In this document: positions 10,008 through 17,815 of the stretch, one piece after another
Layout: every line of letters begins with the position of its first letter
How positions within the stretch are numbered: the stretch's first letter is position 1
Assembly: GCA_947561585.1 (NCBI GenBank)
Contig: CANNZV010001032.1
Coordinates: 124,001-188,000 of the forward strand
DNA: 64,000 nucleotides
Source: Caprella mutica
Lineage: Eukaryota > Arthropoda > Malacostraca > Amphipoda > Caprellidae
Direction: 5' to 3'
Notes under the pieces: generated by a model
Database searches by the model: none
Told to the model about the DNA's origin: nothing
Seen by the model: the letters and a program-made list of their open reading frames with translations, nothing else
Translations under genes and position numbers: made by a program

Positions 10008-10382
10008 ATGGAGCCTATCTCTATCAGAGAGCTGAAGAAGCAGGCTGCCGAAGCTCCTGTAAAGGCGGCCTTGCGGCTACAACTGACGCAGTCTTCCCTC
10101 AAAGAAACACGACAGGGTAAGGAATACCGTCAGCTGGTCTTCGCCGATGGGCAGGACAGTCTTACCCTTCGAGTGTGGTCGGATCATGCCATGTTCTCCA
10201 AGTCTGAGCCTTTAGAGGTTCAGGCGTTTCTCTTGGTTTCTGGTCAATGGGTGGACAAAGGACAGTTTGGAATAGAGCCCCAAAGCTGGGATTACCGAGC
10301 GCTCACTGAAGAAGAGAGGGAGGCGATGCTTAGAGGACCGAGCCTATTCGTCGAAAGCAAGATGAAGACTATGCCTATGTGA
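10008..10382 (+). CDS. OB-fold domain of a YhaM-like protein (probably the first half of a split gene)
   Basis: A 124-residue OB-fold type sequence with alternating beta strands (KAALRLQLTQSSLKETRQGK, then a QLVFADG strand). Its stop codon overlaps the GTG of the HD-domain ORF by four bases (GTGA at 10379-10382). In YhaM-type 3'-5' exoribonucleases the OB and HD domains are one polypeptide of about 310 residues. Here, adding one A to the AAA run near 10352 would join the two frames into KQDEDYAYVKQSV. So this is either a translationally coupled pair or one gene with a single-base break. Confidence 0.7.
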   Translation: MEPISIRELKKQAAEAPVKAALRLQLTQSSLKETRQGKEYRQLVFADGQDSLTLRVWSDHAMFSKSEPLEVQAFLLVSGQWVDKGQFGIEPQSWDYRALTEEEREAMLRGPSLFVESKMKTMPM

Positions 10383-11197
10383 AGCAGTCTGTCGCGAGAA
10401 TGGTAGATCCGCGCCTGCGATTGCTAAGTGAGCGCTTCCTGGAAACTTATGGCGAGCGGTTTGAGAGGACTGCGGCGGCTCGGACTTACCATCATGCTCG
10501 ACGTGGCGGATTGGTTGAGCATGTGGCTCAAATGATGCGTGCGGCGGCAGCCCTATTGACCGTCTACCCTAATCTCAATGCTGATCTCGTGATCACGGGA
10601 GTGCTCTTTCATGATTGTGGCAAGCTCTGGGAGAATAGCTTTCCAAAGAGTGGATTTACGATGCCTCATAGTGAGGTGGGTGAATTGTTAGGGCATATTC
10701 CTCTAGGCATCGAGCTGGTGAATAAGCTGTGGCGAGATCTCGTGGAGGATGAGGCTCGTCTAAAGGAGTGGGAAACTCTCACGCCGAGATCAGAAGAGGT
10801 GCGGCTGCATTTACTCCATCTCATCGCGTCTCACCATGGTACACTTGAGTTTGGCTCACCGGTGCTGCCGAAGACTCCTGAAGCAATGCTCCTACATTTC
10901 GTCGATAATATTGACGCTAAGTTAGAGATGTTCAAAGAAGGCTATGAGAAGTCGGCTTTGCTTGGGAAGAATGTATACGAGCGTCAACGCCCCCTCTTTC
11001 ATGCATTGGTTCAGCCTCTAGCATCTTATGAGTCTGACTTAGAAGGTGTGTCTTCTGAGACCGAGCCGGAGACTTCCTTGGAGAGTTCTGATGCTGCTGG
11101 GACGACGTTGCCGGCGAATGATGCGGTGGTCACGGATGGGAGCCAGGGTGCTGCCGCAGACGCGGGGGCGGTTACTAAGGGCGTCGTTTCACCATAG
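10379..11197 (+). CDS. HD-domain phosphohydrolase, YhaM-like C-terminal part
   Basis: A 272-residue HD-superfamily metal-dependent hydrolase. The metal-binding residues are visible as YHHARRGGLVEH (near residue 36), then FHDCGK (near residue 80) and later SHHGTLEFGSP. This order matches YhaM/CBF1-type 3'-5' exoribonucleases that act on RNA or single-stranded DNA. The proposed start is the GTG at 10379, overlapping the stop of the OB-fold ORF. The last 55 residues are a low-complexity Ser/Ala/Glu tail not expected in YhaM. That tail lies over the antiparallel end of the transglutaminase gene for 172 bases. Confidence 0.75.
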   Translation: MKQSVARMVDPRLRLLSERFLETYGERFERTAAARTYHHARRGGLVEHVAQMMRAAAALLTVYPNLNADLVITGVLFHDCGKLWENSFPKSGFTMPHSEVGELLGHIPLGIELVNKLWRDLVEDEARLKEWETLTPRSEEVRLHLLHLIASHHGTLEFGSPVLPKTPEAMLLHFVDNIDAKLEMFKEGYEKSALLGKNVYERQRPLFHALVQPLASYESDLEGVSSETEPETSLESSDAAGTTLPANDAVVTDGSQGAAADAGAVTKGVVSP

Positions 11198-12369
11198 TCG
11201 ACAGCAAACCAGAGGCTTTCTTTCCAGCTGTCACTGGGCCCTTGGTCGGACTGGCCATTGAAAAAGTAAAGATGATTCCGGTCGAATAAATATTCGGGGT
11301 GATACTTGTCTGATGATTCCAAAGCGAGCGGGGGATCACGCGGTAGATCTTCTTTCTCGCCAGTCGTTTCGAGGAGGTAAACGGTTTCATCTATACGGGC
11401 GATGCACCAAGCATGGCCCTCGAGAGCCTTGGTTTCTCCGATGACGACCCGGGCCTCGATTCCCCTAGATATCAACCAATCGGCGAGAAGAATGGAGGTG
11501 TCCTCACAATCTCCTGAGCCTCGTTCCAATGTCTCGGCAGAGGTTTGCCAGGAGTCCTTCGCGCGGGCATCGCCTTTGGTGTTGTCGTTTACATACTGAC
11601 AGTGATCTAATACGCCATGCCACAAGGTGATCATTTCTTCATACTTTGACATGTTAGGTCGAAACCAACCAACGGGAGAAATGTGACTCAGGTAGGTATT
11701 TGCCCGGGCGTACTGATCCTTCGTGTTGACTGCGAGGATGTCGTAGTTTGTCTCACAATGAGGGCACTGTAGTAGGAGTATCCGATCTCCTCCATAGAAT
11801 TGTCCATTGTAAGCGCTTTGGCAGCGGCCGCAGACGTGGTGAAATTGTTGGAGACCTTTGGCTAAGAGCGTTGGTTCGAACTTATGGAGTCTCTGTACAA
11901 GGACAGCCCAGACATCGACCAGGTTCTCTTCTGCATTGGGGCGAATGACGACTGCGAAATGGGTGTAAGTTTCTTTCTGAACTTCTTTCCATTCAGAGAA
12001 CTCTGTCTGGAAGGCGGCGACATTATATGGCGCGCGAAAGACACCCGCTGAAGCTGAAGCGACTCCTTGGACTTCGGTTTGTAACTTGCTGAGGAGCTGT
12101 TCGGCCGAAACCTGCGGTGAAATGGCTGACGCGGAGTTGATTTGTGCTTCCGCCCATTTCTGAAGCTCGGTATCGGTTTGAAGGAGGGCGTCTGGCGGGA
12201 GTGTTGAACTCCGAACCTGGTTAATCATTGCGAGGACATCCTCCGGCAGGAGATCTTTTGATGTGAGCCTCTGATTGGCAGAGGAGAAGCTCTTAACAGG
12301 TATGAGTTTGAATACCCCGATAAAGATGACCGCAGCACTCAGAAGGAAGACGAAGAGTTTCGGGCGCAT
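11026..12369 (-). CDS. Membrane-anchored transglutaminase-like protein with zinc ribbon
   Basis: A 447-residue protein with an N-terminal signal anchor (about residues 4-22). The middle carries two CxxC pairs (CGRC and CPHC) forming a probable zinc ribbon. The C-terminal half has a transglutaminase/papain-like core: Cys288 in GSGDCEDTS and His319 in EGHAWC, with a Glu in LLETT where an Asp is more usual. Such domains act as cysteine peptidases or amidases. The last 55 residues are Ala/Ser/Pro-rich and overlap the HD gene on the other strand. An AT-rich 160-base gap separates its start from the divergent repeat-protein gene. Confidence 0.75.
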   Translation of the reverse strand: MRPKLFVFLLSAAVIFIGVFKLIPVKSFSSANQRLTSKDLLPEDVLAMINQVRSSTLPPDALLQTDTELQKWAEAQINSASAISPQVSAEQLLSKLQTEVQGVASASAGVFRAPYNVAAFQTEFSEWKEVQKETYTHFAVVIRPNAEENLVDVWAVLVQRLHKFEPTLLAKGLQQFHHVCGRCQSAYNGQFYGGDRILLLQCPHCETNYDILAVNTKDQYARANTYLSHISPVGWFRPNMSKYEEMITLWHGVLDHCQYVNDNTKGDARAKDSWQTSAETLERGSGDCEDTSILLADWLISRGIEARVVIGETKALEGHAWCIARIDETVYLLETTGEKEDLPRDPPLALESSDKYHPEYLFDRNHLYFFNGQSDQGPSDSWKESLWFAVDYGETTPLVTAPASAAAPWLPSVTTASFAGNVVPAASELSKEVSGSVSEDTPSKSDS

Positions 12370-12531
12370 CGGAAGCCTGAAAAATATAGTTAAACCTAAA
12401 TATTATCAAATAATTTCCATGACTTTCCAGAGCCTAGATGATCAGCGATAGAATAGTTTGTTTATTTTAAAATTTAATGAATATGAGTATTATTTGTTTG
12501 CTAATTATCCAAACATATTTAGCAAGTAATC
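12370..12531 (+). promoter_or_regulatory. AT-rich divergent intergenic region
   Basis: These 162 bases lie between two divergently transcribed genes. They are far richer in A and T than the surrounding coding sequence, especially 12450-12530. No clear operator or consensus promoter could be fixed, but this is the only place where promoters for both genes can be. Confidence 0.4.
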
Positions 12532-14007
12532 ATGCTAGTGGACACAGAGCAGTCTGATGCCGAACTCCTACGCGCCCAGATTCGCGAGTTGGAGCGGGAA
12601 TTAGGTGCCATCGATGCCCAGTTAGAATTAGCGCCCACGGCTGATTCCACCGAATCTCAAGAAGAAGCAGCAGCCAAAGAAGCAGCAGCCAAAGAAGCAG
12701 CAGCCAAAGAAGCAGCAGCCAAAGAAGCAGCAGCCAAAGAGAAGGCTGAAGCAGCAAAGAAGGCTGAAGCAGCAAAGAAGGCTGAAGCAGCAAAGAAGGC
12801 TGAAGCAGCAAAGAAGGCTGAAGCAGCAAAGAAGGCTGAAGCAGCAAAGAAGGCTGAAGCAGCAAAGAAGGCTGAAGCAGCAAAGAAGGCTGAAGCAGCA
12901 AAGAAGGCTGAAGCAGCAAAGAAGGCTGAAGCAGCAAAGAAGGCTGAAGCAGCAAAGAAGGCTGAAGCAGCAAAGAAGGCTGAAGCAGCAAAGAAGGCTA
13001 CTGTTTCACTTCAAGCTAGAGCGGCTTCTGACCCTGAACTAGCCCTTGAGTTGCGGCGCGCAGATGATGAAGAGGCGGACCAGCTGGTGGTGCCTTTCAA
13101 GAAAGTGGAATTCCGGGAAACGGAAGAAATCGAGCCAGGTCTCGTGGAGGGGAAGCTCCTGCGCTACCTTGGCGTTGCTGTGGTCGCCGCAAGTATTGTC
13201 GGCTTGGGCGTGATCGTGATCAGACCAGCGCTGAATCAGGAATCACTTATAGCGGAAGAAACAGAAGCGAACGCGACGGATCCCAAATTGGGTGGGCACG
13301 ATGAACTTAGTGCAGCCTTTGAGTCCGCTGAAGACAGGCTCAGAGTCTTCTTCCGAGCGGAGAATGTGTCTGAGATCATGTCATTGGTTCGGGCGCCGGA
13401 ACGTCTTCAGGATCTCATTCGCGGCTATTATTCTGATCGGCCACCTGTCTCCCGGGAGGTCGAGGTGGAAATTTCTGAGCGTGTTCGTTACGATGATCGA
13501 TCGTTTATCCTTGCTGTGGTCAAACTTCCAGGGGCTCCAGCTGGTCGACAGGTAGTTGTGGAGATGACGGAAGACGGTCCTAAAATTGACTGGGAACTTG
13601 CGGTAAATTACCAGAAGCGGCAGTGGGTGAATTTCCCAGTAGCGCCAGGAATTAAGGCTGCTAGCGCGTTTAGAGTCGAAGTTTCGGTATCGGACTATTA
13701 CAATAACGGCTTTGGCGAGTCGGACTGGCGGTCCTTTCGACTGACTGCTCCTGAGTCTCCAGAGCCCGTTTATGCCTATGCGCCGAAGCGAAGTTCATTG
13801 GGTGAACAGATTCAGTCCATTGTTTCGGCCCACTACCCGCAGTCCGTTCAGCTGGTGGTCTCATTGGCGGCGGCAGAGAGGGATGATGAGATCCCTCAGC
13901 TAGAAATTCTCGATCTTCATCACTCCAATTGGCTCGTCCCGGAAAGGCTGTTGCCAGTCCAAACTTTAGAGAATCATAAAAAATTAACTTTAATTGATAA
14001 TTTTTAA
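12532..14007 (+). CDS. Single-pass membrane protein with EAAAK/KAEAAK helix repeats
   Basis: A 491-residue protein of unknown function. Residues 1-40 are an acidic coiled-coil-like head. Residues 45-69 are five EAAAK units and residues 71-154 are fourteen KAEAAK units, which should form one long, stable, charged alpha helix. A membrane helix follows near residues 207-227 (YLGVAVVAASIVGLGVIVI). The remainder is a probable periplasmic domain with mixed strands and helices. The head has no signal peptide, so the helix and head are predicted to be cytoplasmic. The surrounding DNA is AT-rich. It may be a spacer-type protein bridging cytoplasm and membrane, but no homolog is recognised. Confidence 0.7.
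   Translation: MLVDTEQSDAELLRAQIRELERELGAIDAQLELAPTADSTESQEEAAAKEAAAKEAAAKEAAAKEAAAKEKAEAAKKAEAAKKAEAAKKAEAAKKAEAAKKAEAAKKAEAAKKAEAAKKAEAAKKAEAAKKAEAAKKAEAAKKAEAAKKAEAAKKATVSLQARAASDPELALELRRADDEEADQLVVPFKKVEFRETEEIEPGLVEGKLLRYLGVAVVAASIVGLGVIVIRPALNQESLIAEETEANATDPKLGGHDELSAAFESAEDRLRVFFRAENVSEIMSLVRAPERLQDLIRGYYSDRPPVSREVEVEISERVRYDDRSFILAVVKLPGAPAGRQVVVEMTEDGPKIDWELAVNYQKRQWVNFPVAPGIKAASAFRVEVSVSDYYNNGFGESDWRSFRLTAPESPEPVYAYAPKRSSLGEQIQSIVSAHYPQSVQLVVSLAAAERDDEIPQLEILDLHHSNWLVPERLLPVQTLENHKKLTLIDNF
12664..12738 (+). repeat. Five tandem 15-bp units encoding EAAAK
   Basis: Five identical, uninterrupted copies of gaagcagcagccaaa, in frame inside the helix-repeat gene. They encode the EAAAK unit known from protein engineering as a rigid helical linker. 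Confidence 0.95.
12742..12999 (+). repeat. Fourteen tandem 18-bp units encoding KAEAAK, plus a partial copy
   Basis: Fourteen copies of aaggctgaagcagcaaag run from 12742 to 12993 with no base change seen, followed by a partial unit at 12994-12999. Identity at synonymous sites shows recent slippage-type expansion, so the copy number probably varies between strains. Units are directly adjacent, without spacers. Confidence 0.95.
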
Positions 14008-14043
14008 TTTTTATTGTTAGTAGTTGTTAACCACTTGCGCCTT

Positions 14044-14811
14044 ATGAACAAAACACGTCTCTCACTTGTAATGCTCTCGCTTCTAGCAAGCCCGAGCTTT
14101 GCCGCCATGATCACGATTGACTCTGTGACCCGAACTGTCACAACCCATGTGACCGGGGGCACGGGCGACACGATGTCATCAACGACTGCTGGAGCTTACA
14201 ACATCGAGGCGGCGACTACGAATGGCGTCGACGGCGGTGTCTCTTCGGCTCGTCAGAATATCTCGCTAACGGGCGGATCAACGTTGAATTTCTTCACCGT
14301 TCCTGGTGGAGACATCGCAGCCCAGGGACGTCGAGGTTCTGGCTTTGCGCCGGTCAACGTGATCTCTGAGTCGTTAGTCGATATGACATTCACGATCCCT
14401 CAGGAGGTTGGAGCGGCTGCTTTTGTATTTGATGGCTACTACACCGTGGTTGGAGATGAGAGCGATGGCACTCCTAGCGTCGCTTGGAATTTGGCGGCGA
14501 TGGGGGAGACGGTCGTTGGCGGAGTGGTGCTTGGAGGCAGTCTTTCTAGTGGCGCAGCTAAGTCTGGAACTTCTGAACCTATCGCGGCCAGTGGCTTGCT
14601 ATGGCCAGGAACCTACAATCTAACGCTTGAGGCAAAGATGGGAAACAATGGCATAGGCACGGGAAGTTTCACGACGACTGATGCTTTCGGTGCGGCGGCT
14701 TTCCAAGACATGCAACTCACAGTGACGCCACTAATACCTGTGCCAGAGCCCTCAACGGGTCTCTTGCTTGGAGTTGGTGCTGGGCTTGCGATGCGCAGGC
14801 GTCGTCGTTAG
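14044..14811 (+). CDS. PEP-CTERM sorting-domain protein
   Basis: A 256-residue secreted protein. The start at 14044 gives a signal peptide ending in PSFAA. The body is Gly/Ser/Thr-rich with alternating beta strands. It ends in a PEP-CTERM tail: VPEPSTG, a hydrophobic helix, then a run of Arg. Such tails are recognised by exosortase (EpsH/XrtA-type) for export and processing, often together with exopolysaccharide. No exosortase is in the window. An upstream start at 14014 is rejected because it would place charged residues before the signal peptide. Confidence 0.88.
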   Translation: MNKTRLSLVMLSLLASPSFAAMITIDSVTRTVTTHVTGGTGDTMSSTTAGAYNIEAATTNGVDGGVSSARQNISLTGGSTLNFFTVPGGDIAAQGRRGSGFAPVNVISESLVDMTFTIPQEVGAAAFVFDGYYTVVGDESDGTPSVAWNLAAMGETVVGGVVLGGSLSSGAAKSGTSEPIAASGLLWPGTYNLTLEAKMGNNGIGTGSFTTTDAFGAAAFQDMQLTVTPLIPVPEPSTGLLLGVGAGLAMRRRRR

Positions 14812-14838
14812 ACAAAAGCTTCATTTTAAAATACGAAA

Positions 14839-14868
14839 GCGGCGAGCCCCCTGAGGGAGACTCGCCGC
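14839..14868 (+). terminator. Bidirectional hairpin between convergent genes
   Basis: Bases 14839-14846 (GCGGCGAG) pair perfectly with 14861-14868 (CTCGCCGC) across a 14-base loop. The hairpin is followed by CTTTGTTC on the plus strand and by TTTCGTATTTTAAAATG on the minus strand. It sits between the convergent PEP-CTERM and EF-hand genes and can serve both. Confidence 0.7.
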
Positions 14869-14893
14869 CTTTGTTCTCGGCTATTTGCTCTAA

Positions 14894-15376
14894 TTATTCA
14901 GCAGAGCGCTTGCCCTTACCTTTGCCCTTGCCTTTGCCTTTGCCTTTGGCGGCGCGCTTACCTTTCGCTTGTCCCTTACTTCCTCGCTTGCCCTTCTGTG
15001 CGGCGGACGCTTTGGCCAATTCTGCATCTGAGAGTTCGCCATCTTGGTCTGCATCGAAGCGAGCCTTCACCCGAGCTGCGAGTTTCTCATCAGAGGCTAG
15101 ACGGTTCTTGAACGCAGCTAGGCGTTCTTCAGGAGACAATTTGCCGTCACCGTCAGTATCAGCGGCTTCGCGACGCTTCTTAGCTTCGGCTTTAGCTGTA
15201 GCTTTCTCAGACTCGGAGAGCGTACCATCGCCATCAGCATCGAATTTCTTCAGCATCTCTTTGTTAGCGCCGCCTTTGGGACCTTTGCGCTCCCGCTTGC
15301 CTTCTTCAGCCATGAGGCTACCAGTTAGAAGTCCGGTGATCGTGGTGAGGGCGATGATGGTTGTATTAAGTTTCAT
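14894..15376 (-). CDS. Secreted EF-hand calcium-binding protein
   Basis: A 160-residue protein. The start at 15376 gives a signal peptide ending in SLMAEE. Three EF-hand loops are visible: DADGDGTLSESE, DTDGDGKLSPEE and DADQDGELSDAE, each with the Asp/Gly/Glu calcium ligands in place. The C-terminal 35 residues are a Lys/Gly repeat tail (KGKGKGK), encoded by near-perfect six-base repeats at 14910-14950. The tail may bind polyanions. An upstream extension to 15472 lacks a signal peptide and is not used. Confidence 0.85.
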   Translation of the reverse strand: MKLNTTIIALTTITGLLTGSLMAEEGKRERKGPKGGANKEMLKKFDADGDGTLSESEKATAKAEAKKRREAADTDGDGKLSPEERLAAFKNRLASDEKLAARVKARFDADQDGELSDAELAKASAAQKGKRGSKGQAKGKRAAKGKGKGKGKGKGKRSAE

Positions 15377-15537
15377 GTGCTTTGGTTTGTTTGGATTGGT
15401 TTGTTTGAATGGGTCATTCTTCGACCTAAGAGATAGAACCACGTGTAAATGACGGGTCCGTGGCTGTTTCATGACAACGGTGTCATTCGGCGAAGCGCTA
15501 AGCTTGCCGCCATTGGGAGACTGGTGTAGAGGAGGGC

Positions 15538-16605
15538 ATGCGCATTTCGGACGGGCTTCTTCTTCTGTTCATCATCATGGGACTCTGCGGGGGCGGAACG
15601 AGCCCAGTAGCTGCGCAGATTGATACCTCGCTCTTTGGAGACGGGCTTGGCCCGGCTATACCAGATAGCCTGGAAACAGGCGATGAATGGATGGTGGTAG
15701 AGGATTCCGCGCCTCCGAGCCCTGCGCTTTCTCAGCCAGCGCTACCGGCTCCTGCTGCGCCTGACATGGAGCCTTTGTTGGAAGAGTCGCCCATTTCATC
15801 CACTGCCGCTGTAGAGAACCCGGAGACGAAAGAAGAGCCAGTAGCGAAGAAGAAACGTTCCTGGTTGCCTTGGCGGTCGAAACGTCAGCGGGTAGAAGAG
15901 GAACAGGCTCGGCTAGATATGGAACGTTCTAAGTACGGCCCCCGTATGTCTGGCGTGAAGAAGCGAAGTTCTTCAGATGGTGGGTTCAATAGTGGTGGAT
16001 TGATGGAGAGTGAGCTTCGCAGATGGCAGCGTGATCCACGTAAGGCCATGGCTAGAGCGCGAGCCGAGCGCAAGATGCTTTTGTTATGGATCACTGACTC
16101 CGTGCGCAGTGGGACGTCGAAGCCCATGAGTACCGAGGTCTTTCGGCATACGAAATTCCTTCGATTGATGAAGGACTACATGGTGCTAACTAAGCTTGAT
16201 TTCGCTGATTCGGAGATCGCTTCTCACAAATACACAAAGCATCTCAAATCGAAACTAAAGGTCATGGGATATCCCGTGCTCGTGCTCTTCTCTCCGGATT
16301 CTGAGGAACTCTGGCGCTATGTCGGCTATCGGCCTGGACGCTTTCCCGAGATCATTGATCAGTTAGGCTATCAGGCGGAGGTCTTCGTTCGCAAAGAGAA
16401 CCACAGACACGAGCAGATGTTGAAGTCCGGATACCGAAGTTGGATCAATTTCAAACAGGATCCCATCTTCGCCAAGGCGCTGGAAGTATCTCGCGAAGAG
16501 AAGACAGTTGTGCTCCTGGATGATGAGGGGAAGAAGTACACTTATCCGGTGGTCAAGTTGTCTAAGAAAGATCGAGATTGGCTGGCGGAGAAGTTTCTTC
16601 GTTAG
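15538..16605 (+). CDS. Secreted thioredoxin-fold protein without a CxxC motif
   Basis: A 355-residue protein with a signal peptide ending in VAAQ (about residues 1-27). A Pro/Ala/Glu-rich spacer follows, then a basic segment around residues 100-135, then a thioredoxin-like domain (about residues 165-300). The domain is recognised from the order KMLLLWITDS, then VLTKLDFADSE, then the VMGYPVLVLFSPD strand with the cis-Pro-like YP. The usual redox cysteines are absent, so a binding rather than redox role is likely. The ATG at 15538 follows a GAGGAGGGC ribosome-binding stretch. It is divergent from the EF-hand gene and ends 12 bases before the MalY-type gene. Confidence 0.7.
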   Translation: MRISDGLLLLFIIMGLCGGGTSPVAAQIDTSLFGDGLGPAIPDSLETGDEWMVVEDSAPPSPALSQPALPAPAAPDMEPLLEESPISSTAAVENPETKEEPVAKKKRSWLPWRSKRQRVEEEQARLDMERSKYGPRMSGVKKRSSSDGGFNSGGLMESELRRWQRDPRKAMARARAERKMLLLWITDSVRSGTSKPMSTEVFRHTKFLRLMKDYMVLTKLDFADSEIASHKYTKHLKSKLKVMGYPVLVLFSPDSEELWRYVGYRPGRFPEIIDQLGYQAEVFVRKENHRHEQMLKSGYRSWINFKQDPIFAKALEVSREEKTVVLLDDEGKKYTYPVVKLSKKDRDWLAEKFLR

Positions 16606-16617
16606 ACTCTCTTACTT

Positions 16618-17778
16618 ATGTCATCCTCCATCTTCGAAAGCGCACCGAACCGCCGCGGGACAGGTTCACTCAAATGGGATCTCTTCGATAAGGGAGAGAC
16701 GCTGCCTTTCTGGGTGGCTGACATGGATTTCGAGTCGCCTCCAGAGGTGATCGAAGCCCTGCAAGCTCGCGTGGCCCACGGAGTGTTCGGCTATGCCTGT
16801 GCGACTCGAGAGGAGAAGGAGGCGGTGTTAGAATACCTCCGCCGTGCGCACCAGGTTCATGCTTCCGGCACTTGGTTAATCTGGCTGCCTGGTCTGGTGC
16901 CTTCTCTTAGTGTCGCTGCCGCGGTTGCGAGGGGACGTGGAGCCAAGTCTTCACTCTGTTGCACGCCAGTCTACCCGCCCTTCTTGAGCTCGCCGGTCGA
17001 TGCGGGTTTGGAGTCGTTGACAGTGCCTATGTGTCAGGATGATACTGGCCGTTGGTCTTTTGATCGTGAAGCGCTTGAAGCGACTGTCCGACCAGACACG
17101 GGCCTATTCATTCTCTGCAATCCTCACAATCCGGTAGGCACCGTTTTCACACGAGAAGAACTAGATTGGTTAGGCGAGTTCTGCGAGCGGCATGACTTAC
17201 TTCTATGCTCGGATGAAATCCATTGTGATCTCATTTTTGATGAAGAGAAGACACCGCACGTCTCCGCCCTCCAACTAGCGGAGTCCCTACGCAGTCGCAC
17301 GATTGTGCTGATGGCTGCGAGTAAGACCTATAATATTGCCGGTATAGGCTGTGCGTATGCGCTCATTCCAGATGGAACCTTGCGCACTGAGTATAGGAAA
17401 GCTTCAGGAGGTTGGTTGCCGCCGGTCAATGCGCTCGGCTATACGGCGACCGAGGCCGCGTATCGCCATGGAGAATCGTGGCGTGGGCAGCTTCTCGTCC
17501 ATCTGCGGAGCAATCATGCGCTCCTGGCAGATTATTTAGATGAGCATCACCCGGAGATCGACCTGACTCCGGCTCAAGCGACTTACTTAGCTTGGTTGGA
17601 TGTGCGTCGGTTAGGCATCGATGAGCCTCAGCGCTACTTTCAGCAGCATGGCTTGACCTTCTCCAATGGCTTCGACTTTGGCGCACCAGGTTACCTTCGG
17701 TGGAATCTCGGCTGCACGCGGGCAACGCTGGTGGAAGGCCTAGAAAGATTCACGGCTGCGATCCAGAAGAATTCGTGA
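16618..17778 (+). CDS. MalY/PatB-type cystathionine beta-lyase (PLP enzyme)
   Basis: A 386-residue fold-type I PLP enzyme of the MalY/PatB group of C-S lyases, which split cystathionine or cysteine conjugates to pyruvate, ammonia and a thiol. The group's WVADMDF signature is at residues 32-38, NPHNPVG near 168, and SDEIHCD near 198 with the PLP-contacting Asp199. The Schiff-base Lys236 is in AASKTYNIAG. Length fits the family. It is followed by a second aminotransferase gene 37 bases later, so the two may be co-expressed. The substrate in vivo is not evident from context. Confidence 0.88.
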   Translation: MSSSIFESAPNRRGTGSLKWDLFDKGETLPFWVADMDFESPPEVIEALQARVAHGVFGYACATREEKEAVLEYLRRAHQVHASGTWLIWLPGLVPSLSVAAAVARGRGAKSSLCCTPVYPPFLSSPVDAGLESLTVPMCQDDTGRWSFDREALEATVRPDTGLFILCNPHNPVGTVFTREELDWLGEFCERHDLLLCSDEIHCDLIFDEEKTPHVSALQLAESLRSRTIVLMAASKTYNIAGIGCAYALIPDGTLRTEYRKASGGWLPPVNALGYTATEAAYRHGESWRGQLLVHLRSNHALLADYLDEHHPEIDLTPAQATYLAWLDVRRLGIDEPQRYFQQHGLTFSNGFDFGAPGYLRWNLGCTRATLVEGLERFTAAIQKNS

Positions 17779-17815
17779 TGCAGTGCGGCCAAGATTGTGG
17801 TTAGGAATGGACATC

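Noticed and set aside
12530..12991. Minus-strand ORF made of LLLQPS repeats
   Set aside because: It is the antisense shadow of the KAEAAK repeat DNA, with no start context or domain.
12742..12999. CRISPR-like array
   Set aside because: Units are adjacent with no spacers and translate in frame; it is a coding tandem repeat.
15377..15472. Longer N-terminus for the EF-hand protein
   Set aside because: It would bury a clear signal peptide behind 32 charged residues.
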